The notes beneath the pieces were generated by a model that saw only the letters and a program-made list of their open reading frames with translations, was not told the DNA's origin and did not search any database. This document shows, in pieces, positions 1 to 9,344 of a stretch of DNA of 22,688 bases. Made by a program: the position numbers and the translations under genes. Source of the DNA: Gymnopilus junonius (taxonomy: Eukaryota > Basidiomycota > Agaricomycetes > Agaricales > Galerinaceae); contig JADNYJ010000501.1 of NCBI GenBank assembly GCA_015501075.1, positions 1 through 22,688 on the forward strand, given 5' to 3'. How positions within the stretch are numbered: position 1 is the stretch's first letter; every line of letters begins with the position of its first letter.

Positions 1-101
1 AAAAGAGATCCCTGACTTGACCAAGGCCATCATTATGGGTCACGCCGCCCACGGAGCACCAAACATTTTCTCCTCAAAACACCATAGAACATCGATCAAC
101 C
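1..101 (+). repeat. Diverged direct repeat, copy 1
   Basis: This segment aligns by eye along its whole length with 4240-4327, starting from AAAAGAG, through CCTGACT.GACCAAGGCCAT, ATTTTCTC.TCAA and ending at GATCAACC. Differences are scattered substitutions and short indels. The second copy lies about 200-290 bp upstream of the small gene at 4530, so the repeat may be a dispersed element or an old promoter-region duplication. No coding role is seen. Confidence 0.7.
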
Positions 102-2511
102 CGTCTGCTGCCTTCCAATACCGCCATGTCAGAAGAACGCCACACATCGCCATCGCCGTCCACAGACACTCATTATCCAGCAAAATTCACGCCCTCGGAG
201 CCAAGCTGAGCCGGACACTGACACCAAACAGCAAAAACGATGCCTACTCCACTGCAGACAGACAGCTCCTCCCTCTACCCCGTCAGCACCCATGGCAGTA
301 GCTGCACCACCCACTAGTTCTGACCTGCACATTAATAGCGATCTCCATAGAGAATGCCCCAATGGACGAATTCCTTCCAGCGCGGCCTTCCGCCGCATGT
401 GGCTGTGCTGATATTGAGCTCGGACTATCGATCAGACTTCGTTCCGTCTGGGCTTTCAGCATTGGCAAGAGAGGCTGGAGCTGACGGAGGCCAGCGAGTG
501 AAGGATGGTGACAGGGATGATGAGGAGATCGCAGAGCGTAAAGCGCTGGATAATGTACGAGGAAGAGGGAGTACGAATTGGGATACCTCACCTGGTTAGG
601 GTGATGAACGAGCAATATTGGTTATGATGATGACGATGATACGGCACGCCGATCGGGGTCGGAAGAGAAAAAGCGAGGCGAGGATGTGCTCGCGGGAGCG
701 GAATAGAGAGAGGTGTTCATAAGATTGAAGATGAGAGCAGATGTAGGAAGCGACTGATTGAGCTTTGCTTGTGCTCAATTCGACCTGCTAAAACCGACGG
801 ACTAGCGTCTAAGGATGCTTCCTAAGTTTCTTCCCCTCCTCCGTCCCTGCACACGATACTCCTACACCTCCTTCAACGCACACTCAAGGATGTTCATCTT
901 CAACTTCAGATGCCCTACGTGCCACTCGAAAGTTCGAATTTCGCCTCCAGCACCTCTTTCCGAAGCAGGCAGTGGCTTTCAGGTGCTAGAGCTTGCCCTA
1001 GTGCAGCAGGCGATTGAAAGTGGCGGAGCTGGAGTTATCGCCCTTGAATAGGCTGTAGGAGGGTGTAAGGGAACATTTTCTTGTAGTGCACGTGTGGTTG
1101 GTTCTAGATATGCGTGACAAAGTTGGACGTCGCTGAAGCAGTCCTGCGGGCGAATGGATTGGAGGAATACTAAACAGTATATGCTGAGCTTCCGATGCGC
1201 TCTTCATGGGGAGTTGGATGCCGATGAAGTTTCGAAGGGATGATGGATGATGTATGATTTAGAGGAGAGGTAGGGTTTGCATTGTGTATGGTCGAAGTGA
1301 AGGCTTTGAATGAAATTTCAAACCAAAACTCAACAGAGAAAGGGTGTATGAAGACAACATACCATAGTAGGACACAGTGAAGCCGATTCACGTTGCTCTC
1401 TGCTTGAATGTCCCCAATCAACTTTCCTGAGTCGAAGAACGGGAATTTCCTTCAGCAGTAGGTTATAACACCGAAAAAGACTGTTCGACAATGGCAAGCG
1501 AGTCTTCAGTAGGAAGACTGGACAGGCCGCTAATACTTCCCTCTCCATCCCGCAAATGACCCATTCGAGATCCAGCGACGGTTGAATGCGTAACGTTGAA
1601 TATTATGTAAGGGGCGAGATTGAGGCGACAAAGATAACGCGAAATTGTGCTAGACAAAGGGACGATAACAGGAAGAATGTATTAGAACAGAATTCTGGAG
1701 AAAGTCTAGAAAACTCTTCGAGCTCACCTCCATCCGTATCGCACAGGACAAGCAGCCAAGGTTCGGGTGAGATCTTTTTGGGATTCGCACATCATCCAGC
1801 AAACCTACAGGACACAGGAAGTCAGAATACGACGAATTTTTGTACGGTCATCGAAAATACCTATTTCTTCTCGCAGTCTACGATGACGAGCATTCTCTCT
1901 GAAGCTGATAACTAACAGCTTTACCCGACAAATTCTACGCAAAGGCCCAGCCAGGGTGTTGAACGGTGTGGAGCAAGATCTGGACTAGTATAACCAAGTG
2001 TGCAATAGAACGATGTATTTCGACAAAAGAGGAGCAGGAGCCGTAGTCTGAGGGCCACTACAGAGAGGGAGCATGGTTGACGACAGAAGTGTGAGTGGAA
2101 GTCCGGAGTGATGCGTCACCAAAAGCTGTGCATGTTCCCAGCTAGGAAATCATTTCCCGTTTCAGGTAGTCAGGGCGTCGTTGCGAGCCCTACTGCCCTT
2201 CAAGTGAACGGACAATAATGTCGACCAAAATATATGAGTGGTCAGGTTTGAGTGACGTGTCTTAATCTGAAGGATAATGATTGATGAACGTTGAACTGCC
2301 CGGGCCTGCTGAGTCGAGACTCGATGTAAGTATCTGGTGTATGTTTATGTTGAACCTCGTTTTATCTTAGGTCTTTTAAGTTAATAGGTTCCAATTGCTT
2401 GGCTGTACATACACATATAATAAGTTATCTTTTTGGTATCATATCCTTCTCTTAAGTAAATGGAGGAATAGAGACATTGTTCTGACCCTCGATATTCGGG
2501 AATCGGAACAA
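102..2511. other. No recognisable gene (2.4 kb)
   Basis: Open frames on both strands are short (mostly under 110 codons), mutually overlapping and unlike any family I recognise. The longest, 283-615 minus and 1586-1915 plus, are low-complexity and have no convincing splice partners. Around 600-700 there is a purine-rich GATGATGACGATGAT stretch followed by AAGCGAGGCGAG, which weakly recalls the reverse complement of 11040-11130 but could be simple-sequence similarity. I see no promoter, RNA gene or transposon end that I can support. Confidence 0.5.
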
Positions 2512-2534
2512 GTGCCTTTTGTTACAAAAGGCAC
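2512..2534. repeat. Perfect 23-bp palindrome
   Basis: Arms GTGCCTTTTGT (2512-2522) and ACAAAAGGCAC (2524-2534) are exact reverse complements around a single T. This could be a dimeric protein binding site or a small hairpin. It lies about 130 bp beyond the stop codon of the minus-strand membrane-protein gene that ends at 2661, so a 3'-end role is possible but unproven. Confidence 0.75.
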
Positions 2535-2660
2535 ATAGGTCATCAAAAACATAACATTTCTTCCAGATTCTCAATTTAGTGAATCGTTATTTAAGTGAAA
2601 GTTCCAAACAGATCTCGATGTGGGACCTCACAAGCACGAATGTTTATAGAGAGCTTTCGA

Positions 2661-3402
2661 TTACTGATAACCGTCTTTATTTTCCGTCAACTCGACATCA
2701 CTGTCGTAATTTCGGCGCGTGGCTTCAATTTGCATCCGTACAATGCAAGGGCGGTACTCAAAATCCCTAAAGCCAAATTTGGTCTGCGAAGCCCCATCCT
2801 CTGAGGGCACAAAATGGGGAAATAAGCGCCAGGAGTAACGGCACCCACGACCTGTCCAGCGATTTTTGCAAGTAGCAAAAATAATGGTCAGTACGATCAA
2901 ATGTAGTGCGAGTGCCCACCAGGGAATTCCCATAAAAAGTATGAGAACCGTCGCTGGTACTTCTATTCCATGCCCATAGGTATGCGAGATGGCGATTGCT
3001 ATTCCGGTTGTGATACCACAATGGTGCAGAATATAATGATGCAGATGATCCAGCCTTGAGCTTCGTTCTGAGAAGATGCTAATTGCGAGGCTCAAGATCG
3101 CTACAGGAAAACTGGGATACATCCACAGCGACACATTGAGACCTGAAATATCCCTATTGGGATCAGTCAAGTTGATTGCTGGCTCAAATAGCAGTGAAAG
3201 TGGGTATTTGGAGCCGAAGACACTCCCAAGCAATGTCATGGAGGTATGTTTGGAAACCTTCTTTGAAGAGAGTCAGAAGAGGGAATAGAAACCATGTTAC
3301 GTTGGTACTGATGATCATCAGAACAAATAAGGCCCAATCCAGCGCCTTCGCATCGCATTGACCTTGAGGTCCGGACATGAGCAGTCGAACAAACAAGTTC
3401 AT
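2661..3402 (-). pseudogene. Multi-pass membrane protein, apparently frameshifted
   Basis: The 5' part starts at ATG 3402 (MNLFVRLLM) and contains a hydrophobic stretch (ALFVLMIISTNVTWFLFPLL). It runs into a stop at 3184. A frame one base over is open from about 3255 to the stop at 2661 and carries three more hydrophobic segments (FPVAILSLAISIF, GITTGIAIAIS, ALALHLIVLTIIFA) and a polar tail ending in ENKDGYQ. The frames overlap around 3184-3255 with no convincing intron between them, so a small indel near 3225 is likely. Just before the ATG an intron reads well at 3471-3403 (GTATGT, branch GCTGAC, TTTTCTAG), so the start may follow a leader intron directly. The family is not recognised. Two adjacent genes or a missed intron remain possible. 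Confidence 0.5.
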
Positions 3403-3471
3403 CTAGAAAATGAGTAGAATTGTCAGCGTTACTGAGTGGTGTACTTGAAATGACGGAAGAATGTGACATAC
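3403..3471 (-). other. Intron immediately before the membrane-protein start
   Basis: Read on the minus strand this 69-nt segment begins GTATGT, contains GCTGAC about 20 nt before its end, and finishes TTTTCTAG right against ATGAAC. These are good fungal splice signals. Whether the exon upstream is coding is unclear: the frame that would continue across it meets a TAA after nine codons. Confidence 0.65.
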
Positions 3472-4239
3472 AGTTGTTGACGTTGCCGGGATGGGATCTT
3501 AGTGGACAGTTGACCTTTGAGCATCATTTAAGTGCAAGATATTTGTAAATCTTCATATATAGTTAGGCATTGCAGGGACATGGTGTGAAGTTCAGTTGTA
3601 CACCAAGACAAGTAGGCAAGAGATTTTAATACCAGTCCACATTCATCCGACACAGCAAGGTAAATGTAAACTATGAACTTCATTAGATGGTCACAAGTGG
3701 CTGGACTTAAGCAAAGGGGAATATTGGGGTGCCAAGGGCATGGGATGCCACTGTGCAAGTCGAAGGCAAAAAGCCGAGAGGTACTACATTCCAACTGAGG
3801 TCCTCTGAAGAAAAGAATAGATGACTAGTACACTATGCAAGGAAATGGTAATAACTCATAACATCAAGTAAGATCATGAACATGGAATGGAGATAAATTA
3901 TCTCGATGGTCTGCCTCGGAAGCAAGATGGTACACAAAGATTGGAGAGACGATGCCGAAAGAATAGATGGAACTGCAAACACTCCTTGAAAGAAGACCAG
4001 TCTTCATGGGTAACACTGATTAGCATATATCTTGGAGAGAAGAAAAAGAGATAAGATGAATTTTCAATAATCAATATAGCGAAATAGCAGCATTCTGTAA
4101 TGCGTCATTCAAGAATCTAAATGGAGCGGAATTCGATCTGGAATGATCAAAAGAAAAAGGGTTTATAGAAGAGTAGCGAAGAGTGGGTGAAGGTGGAGAA
4201 TGAGCGACACATCAAATGGTGATACCAAGCCTTTTGGAT
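3472..4239. other. Intergenic, no supported gene
   Basis: AT-rich sequence. One 88-codon minus frame (3794-3528) is present but has no recognisable domain and no clear splice or promoter context. It might hold 5' exons of the minus-strand membrane-protein gene, but I cannot connect them. Confidence 0.45.
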
Positions 4240-4327
4240 AAAAGAGGTGCCTGACTAGACCAAGGCCATGATTTATCACATCCACAGAGCATGAAATATT
4301 TTCTCATCAAGACACCACAGATCAACC
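4240..4327 (+). repeat. Diverged direct repeat, copy 2
   Basis: Partner of the segment at the start of the window (1-101). It ends about 80 bp before the TATA box of the gene at 4530, so it may supply part of that gene's upstream region. Similarity fades on both sides. Confidence 0.7.
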
Positions 4328-4406
4328 TGCGACTGAGCGGGTTCTCGGACCCGATGCCCTGGAGATGCTGCCACATGACATAAATCACGTTTGCTTATCG
4401 TGAACA

Positions 4407-4412
4407 TATAAA
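4407..4412 (+). promoter_or_regulatory. TATA box of the gene at 4530
   Basis: TATAAA within CATATAAAAG, followed 25-50 bp later by a pyrimidine-rich tract (CTTACTTCTCTTCC) typical of fungal transcription starts. A leader intron and an ATG follow at the expected distance. Confidence 0.65.
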
Positions 4413-4475
4413 AGTGAACGGCCGTTTGCCCCATCTTACTTCTCTTCCTAACCTAGTTCACTTTGATACAGGCAG

Positions 4476-4527
4476 GTGAGCATTTGGCTTCTTCTTAAAT
4501 CTTTCGACTCATAATTATCTGTCCTAG
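4476..4527 (+). other. 5'-leader intron, 52 nt
   Basis: Begins GTGAGC after GGCAG, contains TTCGACTCA as likely branch site and ends GTCCTAG two bases before ATG 4530. Removing it leaves a short leader with no upstream ATG. Confidence 0.75.
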
Positions 4528-4529
4528 CC

Positions 4530-4958
4530 ATGGAGACTAAATCAATTCCCTCTCAACCACTCCGACCACTATCGCGCTATCCGAGGCCAGCAGTGTGGGG
4601 CTTCCCACTCAATGACAAGCGCCTCGATGCCTACTTGGAAGAAAAAATGAATTCCGCAATTGAAGGAATGGAAAATCGTGTTGAAAAAATTTCCAAATCC
4701 ATGGAAGTCTGTAGCAAGTTTTATTCGGAGCTCCTAAGCAAATGCAATGAAATTACGGAATGCGAACCTATGGCCAACATGCGCTTCGTTCATACCAATG
4801 TTAAATTGATAAATCAGCAAGCCATCGCATTCACTTGGAATACGATTCCGGATGACAAGTATATCCCAAGCCCAGACAAAATTGAAAAGCTGAAGAAGTT
4901 CCTGGAACCGTATGGGTTTGCGGAAGAGCCACGCTGGCTCATTGGTGTAAACAATTGA
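4530..4958 (+). CDS. Small orphan protein, 142 aa, helical middle
   Basis: Single coding exon from ATG 4530 to TGA 4958. The N-terminal ~25 residues are rich in proline, serine and arginine. Residues ~30-75 are charged and likely helical or coiled-coil (LDAYLEEKMNSAIEGMENRV). The C-terminal third has a compact pattern with IPSPDKIEKLKKFLEPYGF and ends WLIGVNN. There is no signal peptide or membrane segment, and I recognise no family. The start is supported by a TATA box about 120 bp upstream and a leader intron ending two bases before the ATG, which together make a real expressed gene much more likely than a chance frame. A regulatory or structural role can only be guessed. Confidence 0.72.
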   Translation: METKSIPSQPLRPLSRYPRPAVWGFPLNDKRLDAYLEEKMNSAIEGMENRVEKISKSMEVCSKFYSELLSKCNEITECEPMANMRFVHTNVKLINQQAIAFTWNTIPDDKYIPSPDKIEKLKKFLEPYGFAEEPRWLIGVNN

Positions 4959-6220
4959 ACAGAGTGTTGTCTGATCTTCATAGATATAGTGAGGTTCACT
5001 TGATACTCCGCGCCCCCCTTTGTATTTCGAATTTGAAGGAAATTCTCAGATTGCCTCCTCGAGGTCAGCGTAAGCAATATTAATAATTGGTTGCCTTTTA
5101 TATTATCTTGAGGGACTGCGACCAGGTACCCAATTTTTTGTGCATTTAAAGTACGTCCAAAATACACCGTGCATCTATTATTATTATTATAAAGTAAGTT
5201 CAATATCGGGCACATTCGCCCTTCGAATTGACAACTCAGTCATCGGCGATCATGCCTGTTCCAGATTTCATCCAGTTAATCTTCACTATACATCATATTT
5301 TGTGTTCCTAATTCTGCATAGTCTGACGAGGTGAGAAAGACCACAGAGCAGTCAAAAATTGACGTAAAATGGCCTTCGGACAATAGCTGAAGTGGCAAAT
5401 GTTCTAGCTGAACGATCTTCCGGTAGCTCTGGTCAGATCGATCTAAATAGATAATTAGCAATGGCAAGTGTACATCTTCTTTCCTTTACTTTCATATCAC
5501 TCGAATTCATACTCAGCTGTTACCTCCAGCTTCATGCCACCGTGTCAATGACCGGAATGTCTTCGAAAAAAAACCTTGAATGAGGTATAGGGATATAAAG
5601 ACTTAGCTTCATAATATCCTATCTGTATTCTTGACGTGTTACTCTATGGGTTGTCAATTTCACTGAACGCTCTACCGAAACCGCCTTGATGCAGCTTATC
5701 CGGTTATCCGCGCATCACCCGCCACTTCCAACGCTCTCAACACTCTACCGACATGGACCACAGGTGTACCACTCTCCAAAGCCAAAGCGTCCAATCAAAG
5801 TCAGCGATCCGAATTGCCTTCATCCCAGATTTTCATAGTTATTTACTTCCCTAACCCTCCTCCTCCGGCGGAAGACCTGTGCTGCACAAAACTTGAGTCT
5901 TGGCAAGTCGAAAATCGAGGGAGACAACCACAAGCTGAAACCTTCGCCTTCCATGGACAGGGACTCACCGATGAAGAAGCGCGCCCACCCTCCCCCCAAG
6001 TCGACTGACCCGACAGCTTCATTGATCGCAGTGAACCAGCTCAACCTCTGAGTCAACGCTCTATCCTCCTGTTTCAGACCGCATCCAACGCTTCTATGTA
6101 TTTCCATCTCGGAATTACGCCATGCCCGTTCAACCTCACTACATACTCCAGCCGTCCCTACGGGGTTTACATCGGAGCGTATATATTTTCACACTTGTGA
6201 ATTTTATGTAAGGTTTATGT
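4959..6220. other. Intergenic, upstream region of the F-box gene
   Basis: No convincing gene. A short ATT microsatellite (5168-5181) is present. A 95-codon minus frame (6107-5820) and a 64-codon plus frame overlap each other around 5814-6107; neither has domain, splice or promoter support. The part nearest 6220 is pyrimidine-rich and probably promoter. Confidence 0.5.
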
Positions 6221-6228
6221 TATAAATA
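6221..6228 (+). promoter_or_regulatory. TATA box of the F-box gene, followed by a dyad
   Basis: TATAAATA at 6221-6228. Overlapping its last base is a dyad, ACGATCA (6228-6234) and TGATCGT (6241-6247), around a 6-bp centre, which could be a binding site beside the start of transcription. The leader intron begins about 100 bp further on. Confidence 0.6.
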
Positions 6229-6321
6229 CGATCATTGATCTGATCGTTTACTTCAACCCCTTTTCTCTGAACCCTCACGACAGCTGGCGTTTTGCAAAGA
6301 TAAACGTTCAGCGCCTCCCAG

Positions 6322-6378
6322 GTAACTCATATCACTATACTCCCTTGTATTAGAAACTCATTTGACGTTATTGTACAG
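6322..6378 (+). other. 5'-leader intron of the F-box gene, 57 nt
   Basis: Starts GTAACT after CCCAG, has ATTTGACGTT near the 3' end and stops at TTGTACAG. It contains the more upstream in-frame ATG at 6362, which is why the start at 6431 is preferred. Confidence 0.75.
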
Positions 6379-6430
6379 CAGTGTTTCTGTGCATTTACCA
6401 ACACCACTCACTTCCGGCAGGCATCCCGCA

Positions 6431-8059
6431 ATGGCAGCAACTTCTATCGACTCTTTACCTCCTGAGATCCTCAGCGTCATATTCAAATACGTGTATGCTG
6501 CACAGGCCGTCGATCTTGGCTGTAACTACGGTGACGATAATGAGGAAGAGGAAGAGGATTTGGATAAGAATGGGTCGGTATCCAGCCCTACAGATGCCGA
6601 CGAAATTAACATGGTCAGCAAACTATCCTCAGCAGTTAAAGAACCTTGGTTCTTTCCCTACGCACTTGCTGCTGTATGTCACCACTGGGAGGACGTCTTA
6701 TCTTCCACACCACGATTCTGGAATACGGTACTCATCAGGCTCAACCGCGGCGAGGCCGAAATTGAAAGGTGCCAAAAATACCTCTCCTACTCTCTCTCCC
6801 AATCCAAATTTCCACGCAGCCCTTTGGCCATCGACGTCTTTATGCTCCGAGAGCCGCACCACCGCACTCCCGAAAACTGGATCAGCGTACAAGAGGAATT
6901 GGAAAATATAGCGCTGCCTGGGTGTCTGAGAGCCCTGGTGCCCCATTTGCATCGATGTCGTACGCTCTGGGTTGATGTGACGATGAACGTTTCGATTCCA
7001 ATCCTTCCTGGATTCCTTCCATGCGCAACGCCTCTTCTACGGCACGTTAACCTCACATGCCTGAATGGGTCACTGGGTTGGGATGAGGATAAGCGCGAGC
7101 ATACCTTCTCGATGGATTCATTCAACTGGACGGACGATTCGGACTCGGACTCGGATGTGGCGCGTGAGATAGTGGAGTTCAAACCGCGCTTGAAGACACT
7201 GGGAATTGATGGAAGGAACCTCCAGCGGGCTTTTGCCAAGGATAAACACTGGATCAAAAAATTCGACAACCTCCAAGAGCTCACAATCGCTTACTACCAA
7301 CCCATCATCGCGCATGGCTTATCAAAGCCACACACCTGCGATGCATGTGGACTGTCGATCTACTCCGTCCTCGAACTCGTCCAGTCCTCGCCTCGCCTAA
7401 CTCATCTCCAATTCCGGTTTGTCACATTCCTCGCCCCACCCATCCCGCAGGAATTGCTCCCCACGTATGACCTATCAGCTCTTCAGAGGATCACGTTTGT
7501 CGATATCCAGCCAAATATCATACAGGCGGTACTTAACGTATGCCACTTTTCTGAAGACTCCGAGCTGCAGACGCTCATCTTCGGACGGTGCCCGCGCCTT
7601 GGCGACGTTGAGTTCCCACCACTCCCCATGGCATCACTACAGTTGTACTCTCTAGCTGAGGACGTGGATTTACGGGGTATACTTCACAGATGGGGCGGGC
7701 AATACTTGGTTATACACGACTGTGCTAGTTTCTCCGATTCCGTCCTCAACATGCTCTCCGCCCCTGAAGATGACAATGACGATGACGATGGGCGTAGATT
7801 ATCATTCCCATGTAACGCCCTGAACGTGCTCAGTCTTCATTTCAAAGATTCCCCACCGTATTCGATCGGTGCGCTGAAGGAGCTGGTGGGATCCCGAGGG
7901 ATCTACGGTGATTATAATGACGACAGAAATTGGATCGAGCATGCGGCTTGGGGTCCTGTGATTCATACCATACGACTCAGTGGGAAGGTGCCGCATATTT
8001 CAATGGAGGACGAGACGTGGTTTCACAGGCGATTGGCGCAATTTGTCTATGAATCATAA
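6431..8059 (+). CDS. F-box protein, 542 aa
   Basis: F-box proteins are substrate receptors of SCF ubiquitin ligases, binding Skp1 through the F-box. Here the motif starts at residues 5-23 (SIDSLPPEILSVIFKYVY) and resumes at ~72-100 with FPYALAAVCHHWEDVLSSTPRFW, the arrangement familiar from the large F-box families of mushrooms. Between the halves is an acidic insert (EEEEEDLD, about 38-46). The remainder is leucine-rich with irregular repeats (LRALVPHLHRCRTLWVDV, LQELTIAYY, LTHLQFRFV), consistent with a degenerate LRR substrate-binding region. Two further acidic runs occur (DDSDSDSD near 237, DDNDDDD near 450) and a CDAC near 305. The gene is intronless in the coding part and intact. ATG 6431 is chosen because the in-frame ATG at 6362 lies inside the leader intron. 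The substrate is unknown. Confidence 0.9.
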   Translation: MAATSIDSLPPEILSVIFKYVYAAQAVDLGCNYGDDNEEEEEDLDKNGSVSSPTDADEINMVSKLSSAVKEPWFFPYALAAVCHHWEDVLSSTPRFWNTVLIRLNRGEAEIERCQKYLSYSLSQSKFPRSPLAIDVFMLREPHHRTPENWISVQEELENIALPGCLRALVPHLHRCRTLWVDVTMNVSIPILPGFLPCATPLLRHVNLTCLNGSLGWDEDKREHTFSMDSFNWTDDSDSDSDVAREIVEFKPRLKTLGIDGRNLQRAFAKDKHWIKKFDNLQELTIAYYQPIIAHGLSKPHTCDACGLSIYSVLELVQSSPRLTHLQFRFVTFLAPPIPQELLPTYDLSALQRITFVDIQPNIIQAVLNVCHFSEDSELQTLIFGRCPRLGDVEFPPLPMASLQLYSLAEDVDLRGILHRWGGQYLVIHDCASFSDSVLNMLSAPEDDNDDDDGRRLSFPCNALNVLSLHFKDSPPYSIGALKELVGSRGIYGDYNDDRNWIEHAAWGPVIHTIRLSGKVPHISMEDETWFHRRLAQFVYES

Positions 8060-8475
8060 GGAAATCTGGAATTTTTTTAACCAGTGCGATTCTTTCTTGT
8101 CACCTTTTGTGAATCACAAGGCTTCTTCGTTACTGGTTCCTCTATAATTTAGCTTTGATTTAACTTCCTGATTTCCTATTAGTGGTGACACAGTTGGCAG
8201 ATTTCGAACGGTGCTTGTCAAATTTTCAGGCAAAGCTGAACTGGAGTATCAGCAAGGTTATAAAGAAAAAAGGCAGAACTTTCGTCGCTACATTGAGTAG
8301 CTTAAATACCAATGAAGTTTTGAAAGTAATGGGACTCGCGATTAGAAAGGAACAGCGCGTTTACTTTTGGTTTACTTCCTACTTCAGGGAATGATTTCCT
8401 AGTCGGGAAGCTGCACAGCATTATGTGACGCGTCACTTGCACTCACGTCTTGTCGTCAACCGTACTCGCCCGCCC
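8060..8475. other. Intergenic between the F-box gene and the next candidate
   Basis: Starts with a T-rich tract right after the F-box stop (probable 3' end). A 70-codon plus frame (8182-8394) has no domain or splice support and is probably chance. Confidence 0.5.
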
Positions 8476-8482
8476 TTATATC
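8476..8482 (+). promoter_or_regulatory. Possible TATA box
   Basis: TTATATC inside CGCCCTTATATCACC, followed by a pyrimidine-rich stretch and then ATGs at 8545, 8618 and 8759. It fits as the promoter of the spliced candidate gene ending at 9233. Confidence 0.4.
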
Positions 8483-8758
8483 ACCTTCATACCTCGGCCT
8501 CCAGGTCCTTCTGAGCTTTCTAATACCGTTCTGTGAACTCTTGAATGTTCCACTGCCTCGAACTCGCTCCTTTCGCTGCTTGGCACCTCAGCCAGGTTTC
8601 TACGAAATATTTGTCAGGTGACGCTGCTATCGGCTTCAGAGGCTATGCCTGCCTTCATGGATTGCAAAGACAGAAGTCCGTACGACTACCGCACTTTAAT
8701 TCTCCAGATTTTGACTTCCAGCTTAAGTACTTCCCGGGTCCGATTGACAATTTCTAAA

Positions 8759-9233
8759 ATGACTCGGAATATGGTTCTGCTTGTGCCGGGCAACAAGGAA
8801 GGAGGTGAGCCACAAGAGTTATCACGACTTGCTATAGAGCTCTGTACTAATGACTTACTCTAGGTATTGCCCAGCGTCCTTACTTTCCCAAACCCAGTTT
8901 CGCTGGCGTTCACCTCAACACTCGCCTCTATGAATCTCGAATGGGTAGTTTGTTTGTTGGAGAGGAAGGTAGCGGTGGACGCGTTTATTTTTCTGAAGAC
9001 GACACTCAGCCGTTGTCTATGAAACTGCTCAGCCCTACTACGATTGGAGGTACCTTCTTGCTTCAACCCACGAAAGCAGCTAGACACGCATGCGTGGGGG
9101 ACGACCGGAATTAGCTTCATCATTTTCTATGAAGGTACGTTATCTTTGTGCACAATGTACTGCTAAAGCTCGAACTAACATTCTGCCCGAAGGTTCTCAC
9201 TTCCACGACGCCGACTGCCGCCTCTCTAAATAG
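8759..9233 (+). CDS. Candidate four-exon orphan gene (about 97 aa or longer)
   Basis: Four exons join with consistent phases: 8759-8804, 8864-8968, 9033-9134, 9193-9233. The first and last introns are convincing (8805-8863, GTGAGC, branch ACTAATGAC, CTCTAG; 9135-9192, GTACGT, branch GAACTAAC, CCGAAG). The middle one (8969-9032, GTAGCG...CTCAG) is weaker but is the choice that keeps the frame open to the last exon, ending SHFHDADCRLSK. The frame is also open upstream to an ATG at 8618, so 47 more residues are possible. No family, signal peptide or membrane segment is recognised. If the middle intron is not used, the frame stops at 9113 after GDDRN. Treat as a gene model needing RNA support. 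Confidence 0.4.
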
Positions 9234-9344
9234 TACATCATGCTACACCAGTGCTTCCGCCTCACCACCTCAACCCATGTCCACACATGAGAGACGTCTC
9301 GGAATCCCGGTGTACCCTATTGCATACCCTTTCAGTGCTACCCA

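Noticed and set aside
620..700. Third, inverted copy of the 9.3-11.7 kb tandem unit
   Set aside because: Only a short acidic/basic simple-sequence stretch resembles it; other landmarks are missing.
6362..6430. Upstream in-frame ATG for the F-box protein
   Set aside because: It falls inside a leader intron with good splice signals, and the conserved F-box begins just after the ATG at 6431.
6381..6911. 176-codon plus frame overlapping the F-box gene
   Set aside because: Out of frame with a clear F-box coding region; no independent support.
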